Shown here in pieces: positions 44,514-53,973 of a DNA stretch of 64,000 nt. How positions within the stretch are numbered: position 1 is the stretch's first letter; every line of letters begins with the position of its first letter. This DNA comes from an uncultured Prevotella sp. (lineage in GTDB: Bacteria > Bacteroidota > Bacteroidia > Bacteroidales > Bacteroidaceae): contig CAMHAM010000007.1 in the NCBI GenBank assembly GCA_946183415.1, positions 40,008 through 104,007 of the forward strand, given 5' to 3'. Below the pieces are notes generated by a model. It saw only the letters and a program-made list of their open reading frames with translations. It was not told the origin of the DNA and made no database searches. The translations under genes were made by a program, and so were the position numbers.

Positions 44514-44879
44514 TTAGGGGATAATCTTCTTGACACGGATTTTCAATTCCATCGGGTTGAAGGGCTTCACGATATAGTCCTCGGCACCGATCTCCAGCAA
44601 ACGGATACGCTCACTGGTGGAGTCCTCGCTGGAAAGCATGATCACGGGAATATGCTGGAACAGCTCATTCTGCTTGATCCACTCCAGGAAATCGTCACCT
44701 CGCATACCTGGCATACGGATATCTGAGATGATCAGATCGGGCGTATTCCCTGCTTGGAGCCATTTTACTCCTTGCAAGCCATCGGGCAACCACTGAACAT
44801 CGTAGTCACTCATAAGGTAGATAGAGAGCACTTTTGCTATGGTCTCTTTGTCGTCAAGTATTAGTATTTTTTTCTTCAT
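44514..44879 (-). CDS. Receiver-only response regulator
   Basis: The protein has 121 residues, a complete CheY-like receiver without output domain: acidic pair in LILDDKE, phospho-acceptor in LIISDIRMPG, the switch serine in VIMLSSED and the lysine in IVKPFNP. It is the first gene of the export operon, 14 bp before the pseudo-receiver/sugar transferase. A cognate kinase is not adjacent. Inferred role: phosphorylation-dependent control of glycan initiation by protein contact. Confidence 0.92.
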   Translation of the reverse strand: MKKKILILDDKETIAKVLSIYLMSDYDVQWLPDGLQGVKWLQAGNTPDLIISDIRMPGMRGDDFLEWIKQNELFQHIPVIMLSSEDSTSERIRLLEIGAEDYIVKPFNPMELKIRVKKIIP

Positions 44880-44900
44880 ATATGAATTTGTTTATTCGAT

Positions 44901-44912
44901 AATAACGTTATT
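44901..44912. repeat. 12-bp perfect palindrome in the operon leader
   Basis: AATAACGTTATT lies in the short leader between the operon promoter and the response regulator start. It could be an operator or chance in AT-rich DNA. Confidence 0.5.
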
Positions 44913-44920
44913 CTAAAGTG

Positions 44921-44928
44921 CAAAGGTA
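44921..44928 (-). promoter_or_regulatory. -7 box TACCTTTG of the export operon
   Basis: TACCTTTG on the minus strand; a TTTG lies 22 bp upstream (44954-44951). It would drive about 12 kb of genes from 44879 to 32496, where only short gaps or overlaps occur. Confidence 0.65.
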
Positions 44929-45062
44929 AACAAAATATTTTAATTGTGTTCAAAATATCGTAAAAAAATCACTTTTTTTCGAAAAAAAATTGTTTAAGTC
45001 GAAAAAAATGGGGAAATTTGCAAGAAAACCGTATTATAAATAGAAACTCATTCTAACAAATT

Positions 45063-46553
45063 ATGGCAAATAGATATCTATTAGGTTTTGATGTCGGTAG
45101 CTCATCAGTGAAGGCATCGTTGGTTAACGCCGATAGCGGCAAGTGTGTAGCATCAGCTTTCTATCCGGAGAAGGAAGCTCCCATCATGGCTGTTAAAGCT
45201 GGATGGGCGGAGCAGGATCCCCAGATGTGGTGGGAGAATGCCAAGCTGAGTCTGAAGAAGATTATGGCTGATTCGGGAGCCAAGGCTGAGGAAATCAAGG
45301 CCGTCGGCATCTCTTATCAGATGCATGGTCTCGTGTGTGTTGACAAGAATCTCAAGGCCCTGCGACCAGCCATTATCTGGTGCGACTCTCGTGCGGTTCC
45401 TTATGGTGAGAAGGCTTTCAAAGACTTGGGGGCAGACCAGTGCTTGGGGCATCTGTTGAATTCTCCAGGTAACTTTACAGCTGCGAAACTGGCTTGGGTG
45501 AAGGAGAATGAACCTGAGCTCTATAATAATATATATAAGGTGATGCTGCCTGGTGATTATATCGCTATGCGACTCAGCGGTACTGTGAATACAACTGTCA
45601 GCGGACTCTCTGAGGGTATGTTCTGGGATTTCAAGAACAATCAAGTGGCTGACTTCCTGATGAAGTACTATGGTTTCGACAGTTCACTGATTGCTGACAT
45701 CGTTCCTACATTCGCTGAGCAGAGCGTGGTTAGTGCTGAGGCTGCAGCTGAGATGGGGCTTCAGGCAGGTACGCCGATCACTTATCGTGGTGGTGACCAA
45801 CCGAACAACGCCCTCTCGCTCAATGTGATGAATCCCGGTGAGATTGCTGCTACAGGTGGTACTTCTGGTGTTGTATATGGTGTGTTGGGAGAGGTGAACT
45901 ACGACAAGCAGAGCCGTGTGAACACCTTTGCCCACGTGAACCATACTGCAGATCAGACACGTTTGGGTGTACTGCTTTGCATCAATGGTACTGGCATTCT
46001 GAATGCCTGGACACATCGTAACATCACACCAGATGTAGGCTATGCAGAGATGAACGATCTGGCTGCTACGGTGCCCATCGGTAGTGAGGGTGTCACAATT
46101 ATCCCATTCGGCAATGGTGCAGAGCGTGTGCTCGAGAATAAGGAGATTGGTTGCTCTATCAACGGCGTGAACTTCAATAAGCACAATAAGGCTCATCTGG
46201 TTCGTGCTGCTCAGGAGGGTATCGTCTTCTCATTCTGCTATGGTATGGAGATTATGCAGCAGATGGGTATGGAGATCAAGAATATCCATGCTGGTAAGGC
46301 CAACATGTTCCTGAGTCCGTTGTTCCGCGATACGCTGGCTGGTGTCAGTGGTGCTACCATCGAACTCTATGATACTGATGGCTCTGTAGGTGCCGCTAAG
46401 GGTGCTGGTATCGGTGCTGGTATCTATAAGGACAATAACGAGGCTTTTGCTTCGCTTGACAAGCTACAGGTGATTGAACCAAAAGCTGCTGATCGTGCTG
46501 CTTATGCTGAGGCTTATGCTCGTTGGAAGGAAACACTTCAATCTAAAATCTAA
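45063..46553 (+). CDS. xylB: Xylulokinase
   Basis: The protein has 496 residues of the FGGY carbohydrate-kinase family: YLLGFDVGSSSVKASLV (phosphate loop), GISYQMHGLVCVD with the M-H-G of xylulokinases, WCDSRA, the catalytic-type aspartate in RGGDQPNNAL, and GGTSGVVYGVL. It phosphorylates D-xylulose for the pentose phosphate pathway. It is a stand-alone gene, with codon use typical of strong expression and a strong terminator behind it. No xylose isomerase is in the window. Confidence 0.93.
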   Translation: MANRYLLGFDVGSSSVKASLVNADSGKCVASAFYPEKEAPIMAVKAGWAEQDPQMWWENAKLSLKKIMADSGAKAEEIKAVGISYQMHGLVCVDKNLKALRPAIIWCDSRAVPYGEKAFKDLGADQCLGHLLNSPGNFTAAKLAWVKENEPELYNNIYKVMLPGDYIAMRLSGTVNTTVSGLSEGMFWDFKNNQVADFLMKYYGFDSSLIADIVPTFAEQSVVSAEAAAEMGLQAGTPITYRGGDQPNNALSLNVMNPGEIAATGGTSGVVYGVLGEVNYDKQSRVNTFAHVNHTADQTRLGVLLCINGTGILNAWTHRNITPDVGYAEMNDLAATVPIGSEGVTIIPFGNGAERVLENKEIGCSINGVNFNKHNKAHLVRAAQEGIVFSFCYGMEIMQQMGMEIKNIHAGKANMFLSPLFRDTLAGVSGATIELYDTDGSVGAAKGAGIGAGIYKDNNEAFASLDKLQVIEPKAADRAAYAEAYARWKETLQSKI

Positions 46554-46555
46554 AT

Positions 46556-46585
46556 AAAAAGGCCCGCCAAACGGCGGGCTTTTTA
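46556..46585. terminator. Bidirectional rho-independent terminator between xylB and fcl
   Basis: Stem GCCCGCC, loop AAAC, stem GGCGGGC, flanked by A5 and T5 so that it can end transcription in both directions between two convergent genes. Confidence 0.95.
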
Positions 46586-46593
46586 TTTGATAG

Positions 46594-47790
46594 TTATGAC
46601 AAACTGTTTTGATACCATTCAAACAATTTCTGTACACCATCTTCAATTTCAACCTTGTGTGTCCAACCGAGTGAGTGAAGTTTCGATACGTCGATGAGCT
46701 TACGCATGGTGCCGTCGGGCTTGGAGGCATCAAACTCCACAACGCCTTCGAAACCAACGGCCTTGACAACAAGTTCAGAGAGTTCACGGATGGTGAGCTC
46801 CTTGCCAGTTCCCACATTGATGTGACAATTTCGGATCTCGCCCAGTTTGGGGATGGCACCACCACGCCCTGCTGAGTGGTTGCGATCAACAGCTCCATCG
46901 GTAGAGGCACCAAAGTGAACGGATGAATATTTCTCGATACCGATGATATCTGAGAAATTCACATTCAGCAGGATGTGTACGGAAGCATCGGCCATATCCT
47001 CGCTCCAAAGGAACTCACGCAAGGGTGTACCTGTACCCCAAAGTACCACCTTATTATTATAGATACCATACTTAGCCAAAACGTCAAGAACCTTCTGCTT
47101 CGTTGACGGTTGACAGTTTACTGTTGACAGACCTTCGCCGGTGACACCTTCGACTGGGCGTTTATTGAGATCAATGGCTATTTTGTCCCACTCGCCATCA
47201 TGAATCAGTTTCGCAAGATAGATCTTACGCATCATGGCTGGCATTACATGACTGTTCTCCAGATGGAAATTGTCGTTGGGACCATAGAGGTTCGTGGGCA
47301 TCACCGCGATATAGTTCGTGCCGTATTGCAGATTATAGCTCTCGCACATCTTCAGTCCTGCAATCTTTGCAATGGCATATTCCTCATTCGTATATTCCAA
47401 AGGAGATGTCAGCAGACAATCCTCCTTCATGGGCTGAGGTGCATTCTTCGGATAGATGCATGTCGAGCCCAAGAAGAGCAGTTTCTTCACCCCGTGAGCG
47501 TATGCCTCGGAGATGACGTTGCACTGTATCTTCATGTTCATCATGATGAAGTCTGCGCGGTAGAGTGAGTTGGCCATGATGCCACCCACGAAGGCTGCTG
47601 CGAGTACCACAGCATCAGGATGCTCCTCGTCGAAGAACTTTTTGACGGCTACCTGATCCGTAAGGTCGAGTTCTTTGTGAGAACGACCTATCAGATTCGT
47701 GTAACCTCTCTGAAGGAGGTTATTCCAAATAGCGGAACCTACAAGGCCGTGGTGACCCGCTACATAAATCTTTGAGTCTTTATTCAGCAT
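46594..47790 (-). CDS. fcl: GDP-L-fucose synthase
   Basis: The protein has 398 residues. [15 protein letters not shown] is the NADP-binding loop; the catalytic Y-x3-K lies in YAIAKIAG, with GSTCIYP in front. It carries out epimerisation and reduction of GDP-4-keto-6-deoxymannose. It is the long Bacteroidota form, with an extra loop ([19 protein letters not shown]) and, unusually, a short stretch LSTVNCQPS encoded by GTTGAC repeats (47102-47128). It overlaps gmd by 11 bp. Confidence 0.95.
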   Translation of the reverse strand: MLNKDSKIYVAGHHGLVGSAIWNNLLQRGYTNLIGRSHKELDLTDQVAVKKFFDEEHPDAVVLAAAFVGGIMANSLYRADFIMMNMKIQCNVISEAYAHGVKKLLFLGSTCIYPKNAPQPMKEDCLLTSPLEYTNEEYAIAKIAGLKMCESYNLQYGTNYIAVMPTNLYGPNDNFHLENSHVMPAMMRKIYLAKLIHDGEWDKIAIDLNKRPVEGVTGEGLSTVNCQPSTKQKVLDVLAKYGIYNNKVVLWGTGTPLREFLWSEDMADASVHILLNVNFSDIIGIEKYSSVHFGASTDGAVDRNHSAGRGGAIPKLGEIRNCHINVGTGKELTIRELSELVVKAVGFEGVVEFDASKPDGTMRKLIDVSKLHSLGWTHKVEIEDGVQKLFEWYQNSLS

Positions 47791-48871
47791 CGTCCATGTG
47801 AGCTTTAAGGAAGAGCTTCTTGACGAACTTCATATCATGACGAACCATAATCTTTACAAGGTCTTCGAAAGAAGTCTTCTGTGGATTCCATCCGAGTTTC
47901 GCTTTTGCTTTTGCAGGATTACCCAGCAACTGATCAACCTCTGCAGGACGGAAGTATTTGGGATCAACTTCGACTAATGACTTGCCTGTAGCCTTATCGT
48001 AACCCTTCTCGTCGACACCGTCACCGCGCCACTCGAGCTCAATACCTACCTCCTTGAAGGCGAGGGTTGCAAACTCACGGACGGTATGATACTCACCAGT
48101 GGCAATCACGAAATCATCGGGTTCGGGCTGTTGAAGGATGAGCCACATACACTCGATATAATCTTTGGCATAGCCCCAGTCGCGCAGAGAGTTCAGATTA
48201 CCCAGATAGAGTTTGTCCTGATAGCCCTGAGCGATACGGGCAGCAGCCAGTGTGATCTTACGGGTCACGAAGGTCTCACCTCGGCGCTCACTCTCATGGT
48301 TGAAGAGGATACCATTGCAGCAAAACATATTATACGACTCGCGATAGTTCTTCATAATCCAGAACCCATAGAGTTTGGCAACTGCATATGGACTGCGAGG
48401 GTAGAAGGGAGTCGTCTCACTCTGAGGAACCTCTTGTACCTTACCATAAAGTTCAGAAGTAGAGGCCTGATAGATGCGACAAGTGTCAGCAAGACCGCAG
48501 ATGCGAACAGCTTCCAACAAACGGAGCACACCATTTGCATCAGTGTCTGCAGTATATTCAGGAACATCGAATGATACCTTTACATGACTCTGGGCAGCGA
48601 GATTATAAATTTCCGTGGGGCGGACTTTAGAAATGACACGAATCAATGATGAAGAATCGGTCATATCGGCCCAGTGAAGATTCACCAAACGGGCTTTCTT
48701 CATATCACGTACCCACTCGTCGAGATAAAGGTGTTCGATACGAGCGGTGTTAAAGGATGAGGAACGGCGCATTAGACCATGCACCTCATAACCTTTTTCA
48801 ATTAAAAATTCAGCCAGGTAGGATCCATCCTGACCAGTAATACCTGTAATAAGAGCAACTTTTTTATCCAT
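47780..48871 (-). CDS. gmd: GDP-mannose 4,6-dehydratase
   Basis: The protein has 363 residues: [18 protein letters not shown] is the NADP-binding loop, followed by [14 protein letters not shown], the catalytic [12 protein letters not shown] and YAVAKLYG (Y-x3-K), all invariant in Gmd. It makes GDP-4-keto-6-deoxy-D-mannose, the substrate of Fcl. It is the middle gene of manC-gmd-fcl, 7 bp after manC. Confidence 0.97.
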   Translation of the reverse strand: MDKKVALITGITGQDGSYLAEFLIEKGYEVHGLMRRSSSFNTARIEHLYLDEWVRDMKKARLVNLHWADMTDSSSLIRVISKVRPTEIYNLAAQSHVKVSFDVPEYTADTDANGVLRLLEAVRICGLADTCRIYQASTSELYGKVQEVPQSETTPFYPRSPYAVAKLYGFWIMKNYRESYNMFCCNGILFNHESERRGETFVTRKITLAAARIAQGYQDKLYLGNLNSLRDWGYAKDYIECMWLILQQPEPDDFVIATGEYHTVREFATLAFKEVGIELEWRGDGVDEKGYDKATGKSLVEVDPKYFRPAEVDQLLGNPAKAKAKLGWNPQKTSFEDLVKIMVRHDMKFVKKLFLKAHMDDAE

Positions 48872-48878
48872 ATTTGTG

Positions 48879-49946
48879 TTAATTGTTCCCAGAGAATTGT
48901 TTGATACGCTGTTCTTCTGACAATTTGCAGATGAGCAGGACGTCGTCCTTTTCAGCTACGATGTATCCGTCGAGCCCCTGAATGACCACTTTCTTCTCTT
49001 GAGTGGTGTGGACGATACAGTTGTGACTCTCGATGATATCTATTTCGTTGCCGATGCACACGTTTCCATAAAGGTCTTTCTTGCTTTGTTCACGCAGAGA
49101 GCCCCAGGTGCCCAGATCACTCCAGCCGAAGTCGGCGGGACAGACGAAGATCTCCTCAGCTTTCTCCATGATGGCATAGTCGACAGAGATGTTGTCGCAC
49201 TCGGGGAAGCGCTCGTTGATAACCTCCTGCTCCTTATCTGTACCATAGATGGGGAGTAGCGACTCGAAGATCTTAGCCATTGAGGGCTGGTAGATACGGA
49301 AGGCATTGACGATGGTGTGGACGTTCCAGATGAAGATACCTGCATTCCAGAAATAATTGTTCTTCTGGATATATCCCAATGCGGTTTCGATATTTGGTTT
49401 CTCACGGAACGAATCCACTCTGTAAATTTCTTTGTTGCGAAGCGAACTGGTGCTGAGATCTGCCTGAATGTAACCATAGCCAGTCTCAGGACGATTAGGC
49501 TTCATGCCCAGGGTGACGATGGCATCGGTCTCGCTGGTGAAGAGCATGCACTCCTTGACAACGCGCTGGAATTCGACCTTGTCAGTGACGATATGGTCAC
49601 TGGGGGTAACGACGATATTGGCCTTCGGATCTTTCGACTTGATCTTCCAACTGACATAAGCAATACAGGGGGCTGTGTTTCTTCGGCATGGTTCACAAAG
49701 AATATTGTTTTCTGGTATATTCGGCAACTGTTCCTTAACGATAGTTGCATATTTCTGATTGGTAACCACCCAGGTGTTTTGGGGTAATACCAAGTCACCA
49801 AACCTGTCGACGGTTAGTTGGAGTAGTGTCTTGCCAACACCTAGCACGTCGATAAATTGCTTAGGATTCTCAGAAGTACTCATCGGCCAGAAACGGCTCC
49901 CCACGCCGCCAGCCATAATAACCAGATGATTGTTTGTCTTTGCCAT
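48879..49946 (-). CDS. manC: Mannose-1-phosphate guanylyltransferase
   Basis: The start is at [21 protein letters not shown], fixed by the -7 box at 49982-49975; 355 residues. The nucleotidyltransferase signature [18 protein letters not shown] and [11 protein letters not shown] are present, and it ends without the C-terminal isomerase domain of bifunctional ManC. It makes GDP-mannose for fucose synthesis and mannosylation. It is the first gene of the GDP-fucose operon. Confidence 0.95.
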   Translation of the reverse strand: MAKTNNHLVIMAGGVGSRFWPMSTSENPKQFIDVLGVGKTLLQLTVDRFGDLVLPQNTWVVTNQKYATIVKEQLPNIPENNILCEPCRRNTAPCIAYVSWKIKSKDPKANIVVTPSDHIVTDKVEFQRVVKECMLFTSETDAIVTLGMKPNRPETGYGYIQADLSTSSLRNKEIYRVDSFREKPNIETALGYIQKNNYFWNAGIFIWNVHTIVNAFRIYQPSMAKIFESLLPIYGTDKEQEVINERFPECDNISVDYAIMEKAEEIFVCPADFGWSDLGTWGSLREQSKKDLYGNVCIGNEIDIIESHNCIVHTTQEKKVVIQGLDGYIVAEKDDVLLICKLSEEQRIKQFSGNN

Positions 49947-49974
49947 AATCACTTTGTTTGCTGATAATAATCGG

Positions 49975-49982
49975 CAAAAATA
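49975..49982 (-). promoter_or_regulatory. -7 box TATTTTTG of the GDP-fucose operon
   Basis: TATTTTTG on the minus strand, 28 bp before the manC ATG. The -33 element is not exact. Confidence 0.65.
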
Positions 49983-50045
49983 CACATTATTTTAAAAATA
50001 AAAGAATAAATGAGGAAAAATCCCGCTTTTAATACGCAAATTTAC

Positions 50046-50669
50046 TTATTTCTTGCCCATTTTCTTCTTCACGACGAAGTAAACGATGGCAGCTATGACC
50101 AAAGCAAGGATGATGATCTTGATGTATTCTGCGTATTCGCTGATTTTCTCATTCAGCTGATCTTCGGGCACTATAGCGTGTAGATACCAGCCCATAGCAG
50201 CCAGTACACTGTGCCATCCACCAGCACCGATGGTGGTGAAGAGGATGAACTTGCCATAGTTCATGCGAGCCAGTCCGGCAGGGATGGATATCAGGTGACG
50301 GATTACTGGGACAAAGCGCCCCGTCAGTGTGGCTGCCACACCATGATCATCGAAATATTTCTCACTCTTTTCCACCTTTTCCTGATTCAGCAGACACATC
50401 TTACCCCATTTGCTGTTGGCAAATTTATAGATGACTGGGCGACCTACATAGAGGGCGACGAAGTAGTTGATACTGGCACCGACATCTGCACCGAGGGTGG
50501 CAAAGAGGATGACCAGGAACACATTGAGTGAACCGCTGGCAGCATGATAGGCTGCTGGGGTGACTACAAACTCAGAAGGTACGGGTACTACAGTACTTTC
50601 GAGTAACATCAATATGAATATGGTGGGATACCACCCGAGGCTGTTAAGAATATTGGTGATAAAATTCAT
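50046..50669 (-). CDS. DedA-family membrane protein
   Basis: The protein has 207 residues: an N-terminal reentrant region (ESTVVPVPSEFVVTPA) and the diagnostic GRFVPVIRHLISIPAG with conserved arginines and prolines. Relatives have been linked to recycling of undecaprenyl phosphate and to membrane potential. Such recycling would serve both peptidoglycan and the polysaccharide pathway here. It overlaps the TPR gene as ATGA (50666-50669) and is last in glnS-TPR-dedA. Confidence 0.92.
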   Translation of the reverse strand: MNFITNILNSLGWYPTIFILMLLESTVVPVPSEFVVTPAAYHAASGSLNVFLVILFATLGADVGASINYFVALYVGRPVIYKFANSKWGKMCLLNQEKVEKSEKYFDDHGVAATLTGRFVPVIRHLISIPAGLARMNYGKFILFTTIGAGGWHSVLAAMGWYLHAIVPEDQLNEKISEYAEYIKIIILALVIAAIVYFVVKKKMGKK

Positions 50670-52099
50670 CTTTCGTCTTGCTTTTCTATTCGTTTCTTTA
50701 CATAATCATAATAGTCCTTGGGCTCTATATCCTTGGGGAAACAGCTACCAAGTACTATGCGGGCTTCCTTGGGATTCTTCTCGGTTGCCAACTTGAGGTA
50801 TTTCATGAACTCGTCGTTTTTCTTCAAGTCCAGACAGCAGAGAGCCATATATGAATAGCCGTCTTTCCACTCGTCGTCGATAAGCGAGAAGAATCCTTTT
50901 AGTAACTTATACGCTGACTGAACGTAACGGTTGTCGTAGAGTGAGACAATGATGCGCAGCATCGTTCTCGGTGCATTGCCTGATTGGGTCAGGGCCATCC
51001 TGAATGCCTTTTCTGCTTCAGACTGTCGCTTATTGGAGAGCAGCACATGACCTTTGATAATGCCAATATTGATATGGTCGCACTCCATAGAGTCGGTCTT
51101 GTCGAGATAGTAGATGGCCGTATCAGGCTTGTGCAGTTCACTATAGGCGAAGGCCATCTCCTGATAGATATCTGGCAGGTATTGGGAGTCGGGGGCTGAT
51201 ATGGATTCGCCTTTCTCCAGTGCTTTGATGGCTTCCTCATAGCGCCCCAGGTTGATCAGACAAGTACCCTGATGCAGATACCCGAACTCGTCGTTCTTAA
51301 TTTTCTCTGAGTATTTCTGGAAGAAAGAGAGGGCTGTTTCGTAGTTCTCGAGATTATAGAGACTATTGGCCTTTGAGAGCAGTCCTTCTGGATCATTGGG
51401 ATCGATGGCGATTGCAAACTCGCTGCTGGTGATGGCTGCGTTATAGTCTTCTCGCATGAACTGTGCACTGGCCAGGGCATTCCAATAGCGGGTGGAGTAG
51501 GGGTTGTGGTCTATCAGTTCGTTGAAGATGCGTTCACTGTCCTGATATTTCCCTAATCCAAAGAGCGTGCGCGCCATCAGCTCCTTGAACTCGTCGGAGT
51601 CGTCACCCTGCGATCGCGCAATCCATTCGAAAGCCTTGTCATAGATGTTGTATTCCGAGTAAAGACAGGCCACATCGTAGACATAGTCCATCTGTTCATC
51701 GAGCATCACCTCTTTCAGACGTTCGCGGAAATGCTCATCGGCCTCCTCTTCCTTGCCCTCACAGATGAGGATTTCATTCCTCAGATAGAAGGCCTCTAAG
51801 GCATCGGCGACTTCGATACGGTCTGCATAGTCGTTGGCGGTTTCGTAATCCCTCAGCGACAGAGCCTCACGAGCTTTATAGAGTAAGGGTCCAACGGCAT
51901 CGGGGTTAAATTCCAAAGCGAGGTTTACTGCCTCATTGGCTTCCTCCTGATGACCGTTATACTGATACCAATCAGCGATATCAGCCAAATCATCGGCATC
52001 CATGTATATCGGATGTCCTGACTTGACTGAATCTTCGTATTGTCTCAGGATCTCTCGGAAATCCTCGCTTTTGAAATATTCGAGATCGTCTGTTTGCAT
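50666..52099 (-). CDS. Tetratricopeptide-repeat protein
   Basis: The protein has 477 residues composed of about ten TPR units (for example YWNALASAQFMREDYNAAI and LLSKANSLYNLENYETAL). There is no signal peptide or membrane helix, so it should be cytosolic. The N-terminus is acidic. It lies between glnS and dedA with gaps under 10 bp, so all three are probably cotranscribed. It is a scaffold-type protein of unknown partner. Confidence 0.9.
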   Translation of the reverse strand: MQTDDLEYFKSEDFREILRQYEDSVKSGHPIYMDADDLADIADWYQYNGHQEEANEAVNLALEFNPDAVGPLLYKAREALSLRDYETANDYADRIEVADALEAFYLRNEILICEGKEEEADEHFRERLKEVMLDEQMDYVYDVACLYSEYNIYDKAFEWIARSQGDDSDEFKELMARTLFGLGKYQDSERIFNELIDHNPYSTRYWNALASAQFMREDYNAAITSSEFAIAIDPNDPEGLLSKANSLYNLENYETALSFFQKYSEKIKNDEFGYLHQGTCLINLGRYEEAIKALEKGESISAPDSQYLPDIYQEMAFAYSELHKPDTAIYYLDKTDSMECDHINIGIIKGHVLLSNKRQSEAEKAFRMALTQSGNAPRTMLRIIVSLYDNRYVQSAYKLLKGFFSLIDDEWKDGYSYMALCCLDLKKNDEFMKYLKLATEKNPKEARIVLGSCFPKDIEPKDYYDYVKKRIEKQDER

Positions 52100-52108
52100 G
52101 TGTAAAGA

Positions 52109-53851
52109 TCAAACTTTCAGACCTACCGTCTTGTTGAAGACAGGATGCTCTGGCGTAGAGTCTGAATCTGGTGTGAAGTAACCGATACGCTGGAACTGCA
52201 GATAGGTGAGTGGTTTCATATGGGCAGCATAGGGCTCAATGTAACATTCTTTCAGTATGTTCAGTGAGTTGGGATTAATCATCTGCTTCATAGCTGTCAC
52301 AGCGTCACAGTTCTGTGCCTCACGGATAGCAGCCATCTCGTCACGGGGATTCTCCACCTTCCACAGACGGTCATAGAGACGTACCTCTGCCTTCACCGCG
52401 TGCTGGCAGCTCACCCAGTGGAGGGTCTTGCCCTTGATCTTGCGGTTTGAGCCGGGCATACCGCTACGCGACTCTGGGTCATAGGTGCAGTAAATGGTGG
52501 TTACGTTGCCGTTCTCATCTTCGTCACAAGGATGCTCCTCATCACATTTGATGATATAGGCGTTCTTCAGACGTACCTCCTTGCCTGGAGCCAGTCGCAT
52601 GAACTTCTTCTCTGCTTCTTTCATGAAGTCGTCGCGCTCTATCCAGATTTCGCGGCTGAACTCAACAGTATGCGTGCCGTCTGCCTCGTTTTCAGGATTG
52701 TTGACGGCTGTCAACTGCTCAATCTGTCCCTCTGGATAGTTGGTGATGACTACTTTCACTGGATTAAGGACTGCTGATACGCGAATAGCGCGGCTGTTCA
52801 AATCGTCGCGAACGGCACTCTCCAACAGAGCCATCTCGTTCAAAGCATCATAGGTTGTATAACCGATTTTATCAATAAACTTGATGATACTCTCGGGACT
52901 ATAGCCACGACGACGGAAACCGCAGATGGTTGGCATACGTGGATCATCCCAGCCACTAACGAGCTTCTCATTCACCAATGCCAGCAGGTTGCGTTTCGAC
53001 ATCAGTGTGTAGCTCAGGTTCAGTTTGTTGAACTCCGTCTGGCGGGGACGGTTGTCTTCAATGTTATCCGTCTCACCCTTCCATTCCTTCATCCAGGTAA
53101 CGAACAAGTCGTAAAGGGGGCGATGCTCCACGAACTCCAATGTACACCACGAATGGGTGACCCCCTCTAGATAGTCGCTCTGGCCGTGGGTGAAGTCATA
53201 CATCGGGTATGCGTTCCACTTATTGCCTGTACGGATATGGGGGATATTCAGCACACGGTAGATCAGCGGGTCGCGGAAAAGCATATTGGGATGAGCCATA
53301 TCAATTTTCGCACGAAGCACGAGGGTGCCCGGCTCACACTTACCGCTGTTCATGTACTCGAAGAGCTTCAGGTTCTCCTCGATGGGGCGATCACGATAGG
53401 GGCTGTTGATACCAGGACTGGTGGTCGTTCCTTTCTGCTGGGCAATCACCTCCGAACTCTGCTCGTCTACGTAGGCACGCCCCTGCTTGATGAGCCACAC
53501 GGCAAAGTCCCAGAGCTCCTGGAAATAGTCGCTGGCATAGTAAATGTTGGCCCACTGGAATCCCAGCCACTTGATATCGTTCTCGATACTCTCGATATAT
53601 TCGGTATCCTCTTTGATGGGGTTGGTGTCGTCGAAACGGAGGTTACACTGACCACCGTATTTCTTGGCTAGTCCGAAGTCGATGGCGATGGCTTTGGCGT
53701 GACCGATGTGCAGATAGCCGTTGGGCTCTGGTGGAAAACGGGTCTGCATCCTGCCTCCGTTCTTACCCTCAGCCAGGTCGTTGATGACCTTCTGCTCAAT
53801 GAAACTCACTGACTTTTTCTCCTCACTTTCGTTTGTGATTTTCTCTTCCAT
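52109..53851 (-). CDS. glnS: Glutaminyl-tRNA synthetase
   Basis: The protein has 580 residues of a class I synthetase: FPPEPNGYLHIGHAKAI holds the HIGH motif, LMSKRNL the KMSKS-type motif. RFDDTNPIKED and SDYLEGVTHSWCTLEF are GlnRS signatures, followed by the C-terminal anticodon-binding barrels. The length is normal. The promoter box TAATTTTG lies at 53885-53878. Confidence 0.97.
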   Translation of the reverse strand: MEEKITNESEEKKSVSFIEQKVINDLAEGKNGGRMQTRFPPEPNGYLHIGHAKAIAIDFGLAKKYGGQCNLRFDDTNPIKEDTEYIESIENDIKWLGFQWANIYYASDYFQELWDFAVWLIKQGRAYVDEQSSEVIAQQKGTTTSPGINSPYRDRPIEENLKLFEYMNSGKCEPGTLVLRAKIDMAHPNMLFRDPLIYRVLNIPHIRTGNKWNAYPMYDFTHGQSDYLEGVTHSWCTLEFVEHRPLYDLFVTWMKEWKGETDNIEDNRPRQTEFNKLNLSYTLMSKRNLLALVNEKLVSGWDDPRMPTICGFRRRGYSPESIIKFIDKIGYTTYDALNEMALLESAVRDDLNSRAIRVSAVLNPVKVVITNYPEGQIEQLTAVNNPENEADGTHTVEFSREIWIERDDFMKEAEKKFMRLAPGKEVRLKNAYIIKCDEEHPCDEDENGNVTTIYCTYDPESRSGMPGSNRKIKGKTLHWVSCQHAVKAEVRLYDRLWKVENPRDEMAAIREAQNCDAVTAMKQMINPNSLNILKECYIEPYAAHMKPLTYLQFQRIGYFTPDSDSTPEHPVFNKTVGLKV

Positions 53852-53877
53852 AAGTCTGCATTATTATATTGTGGCTG

Positions 53878-53885
53878 CAAAATTA
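53878..53885 (-). promoter_or_regulatory. -7 box TAATTTTG for glnS
   Basis: TAATTTTG on the minus strand, 27 bp before the ATG at 53851. No exact -33 TTTG is seen. Confidence 0.6.
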
Positions 53886-53893
53886 CAAAAAAA

Positions 53894-53970
53894 GTACTGA
53901 AAAGCGAAAAGAGGGAAGTGAAAAGTTTCAATTCCTTGTGTTTTTTTCACTTTTCACTTCTCCCTTTTTA
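53894..53970. terminator. Imperfect long hairpin behind mltG, with GTGAAAAG-type repeats
   Basis: AAGTGAAAAG (53916-53925) pairs with CTTTTCACTT (53949-53958), extended by GGGA/CCC-type flanks. On the minus strand a T run follows. It is built of the same GTGAAAA sequence as the repeat at 37719 and the stretch inside malQ. Confidence 0.6.
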
Positions 53971-53973
53971 ATT

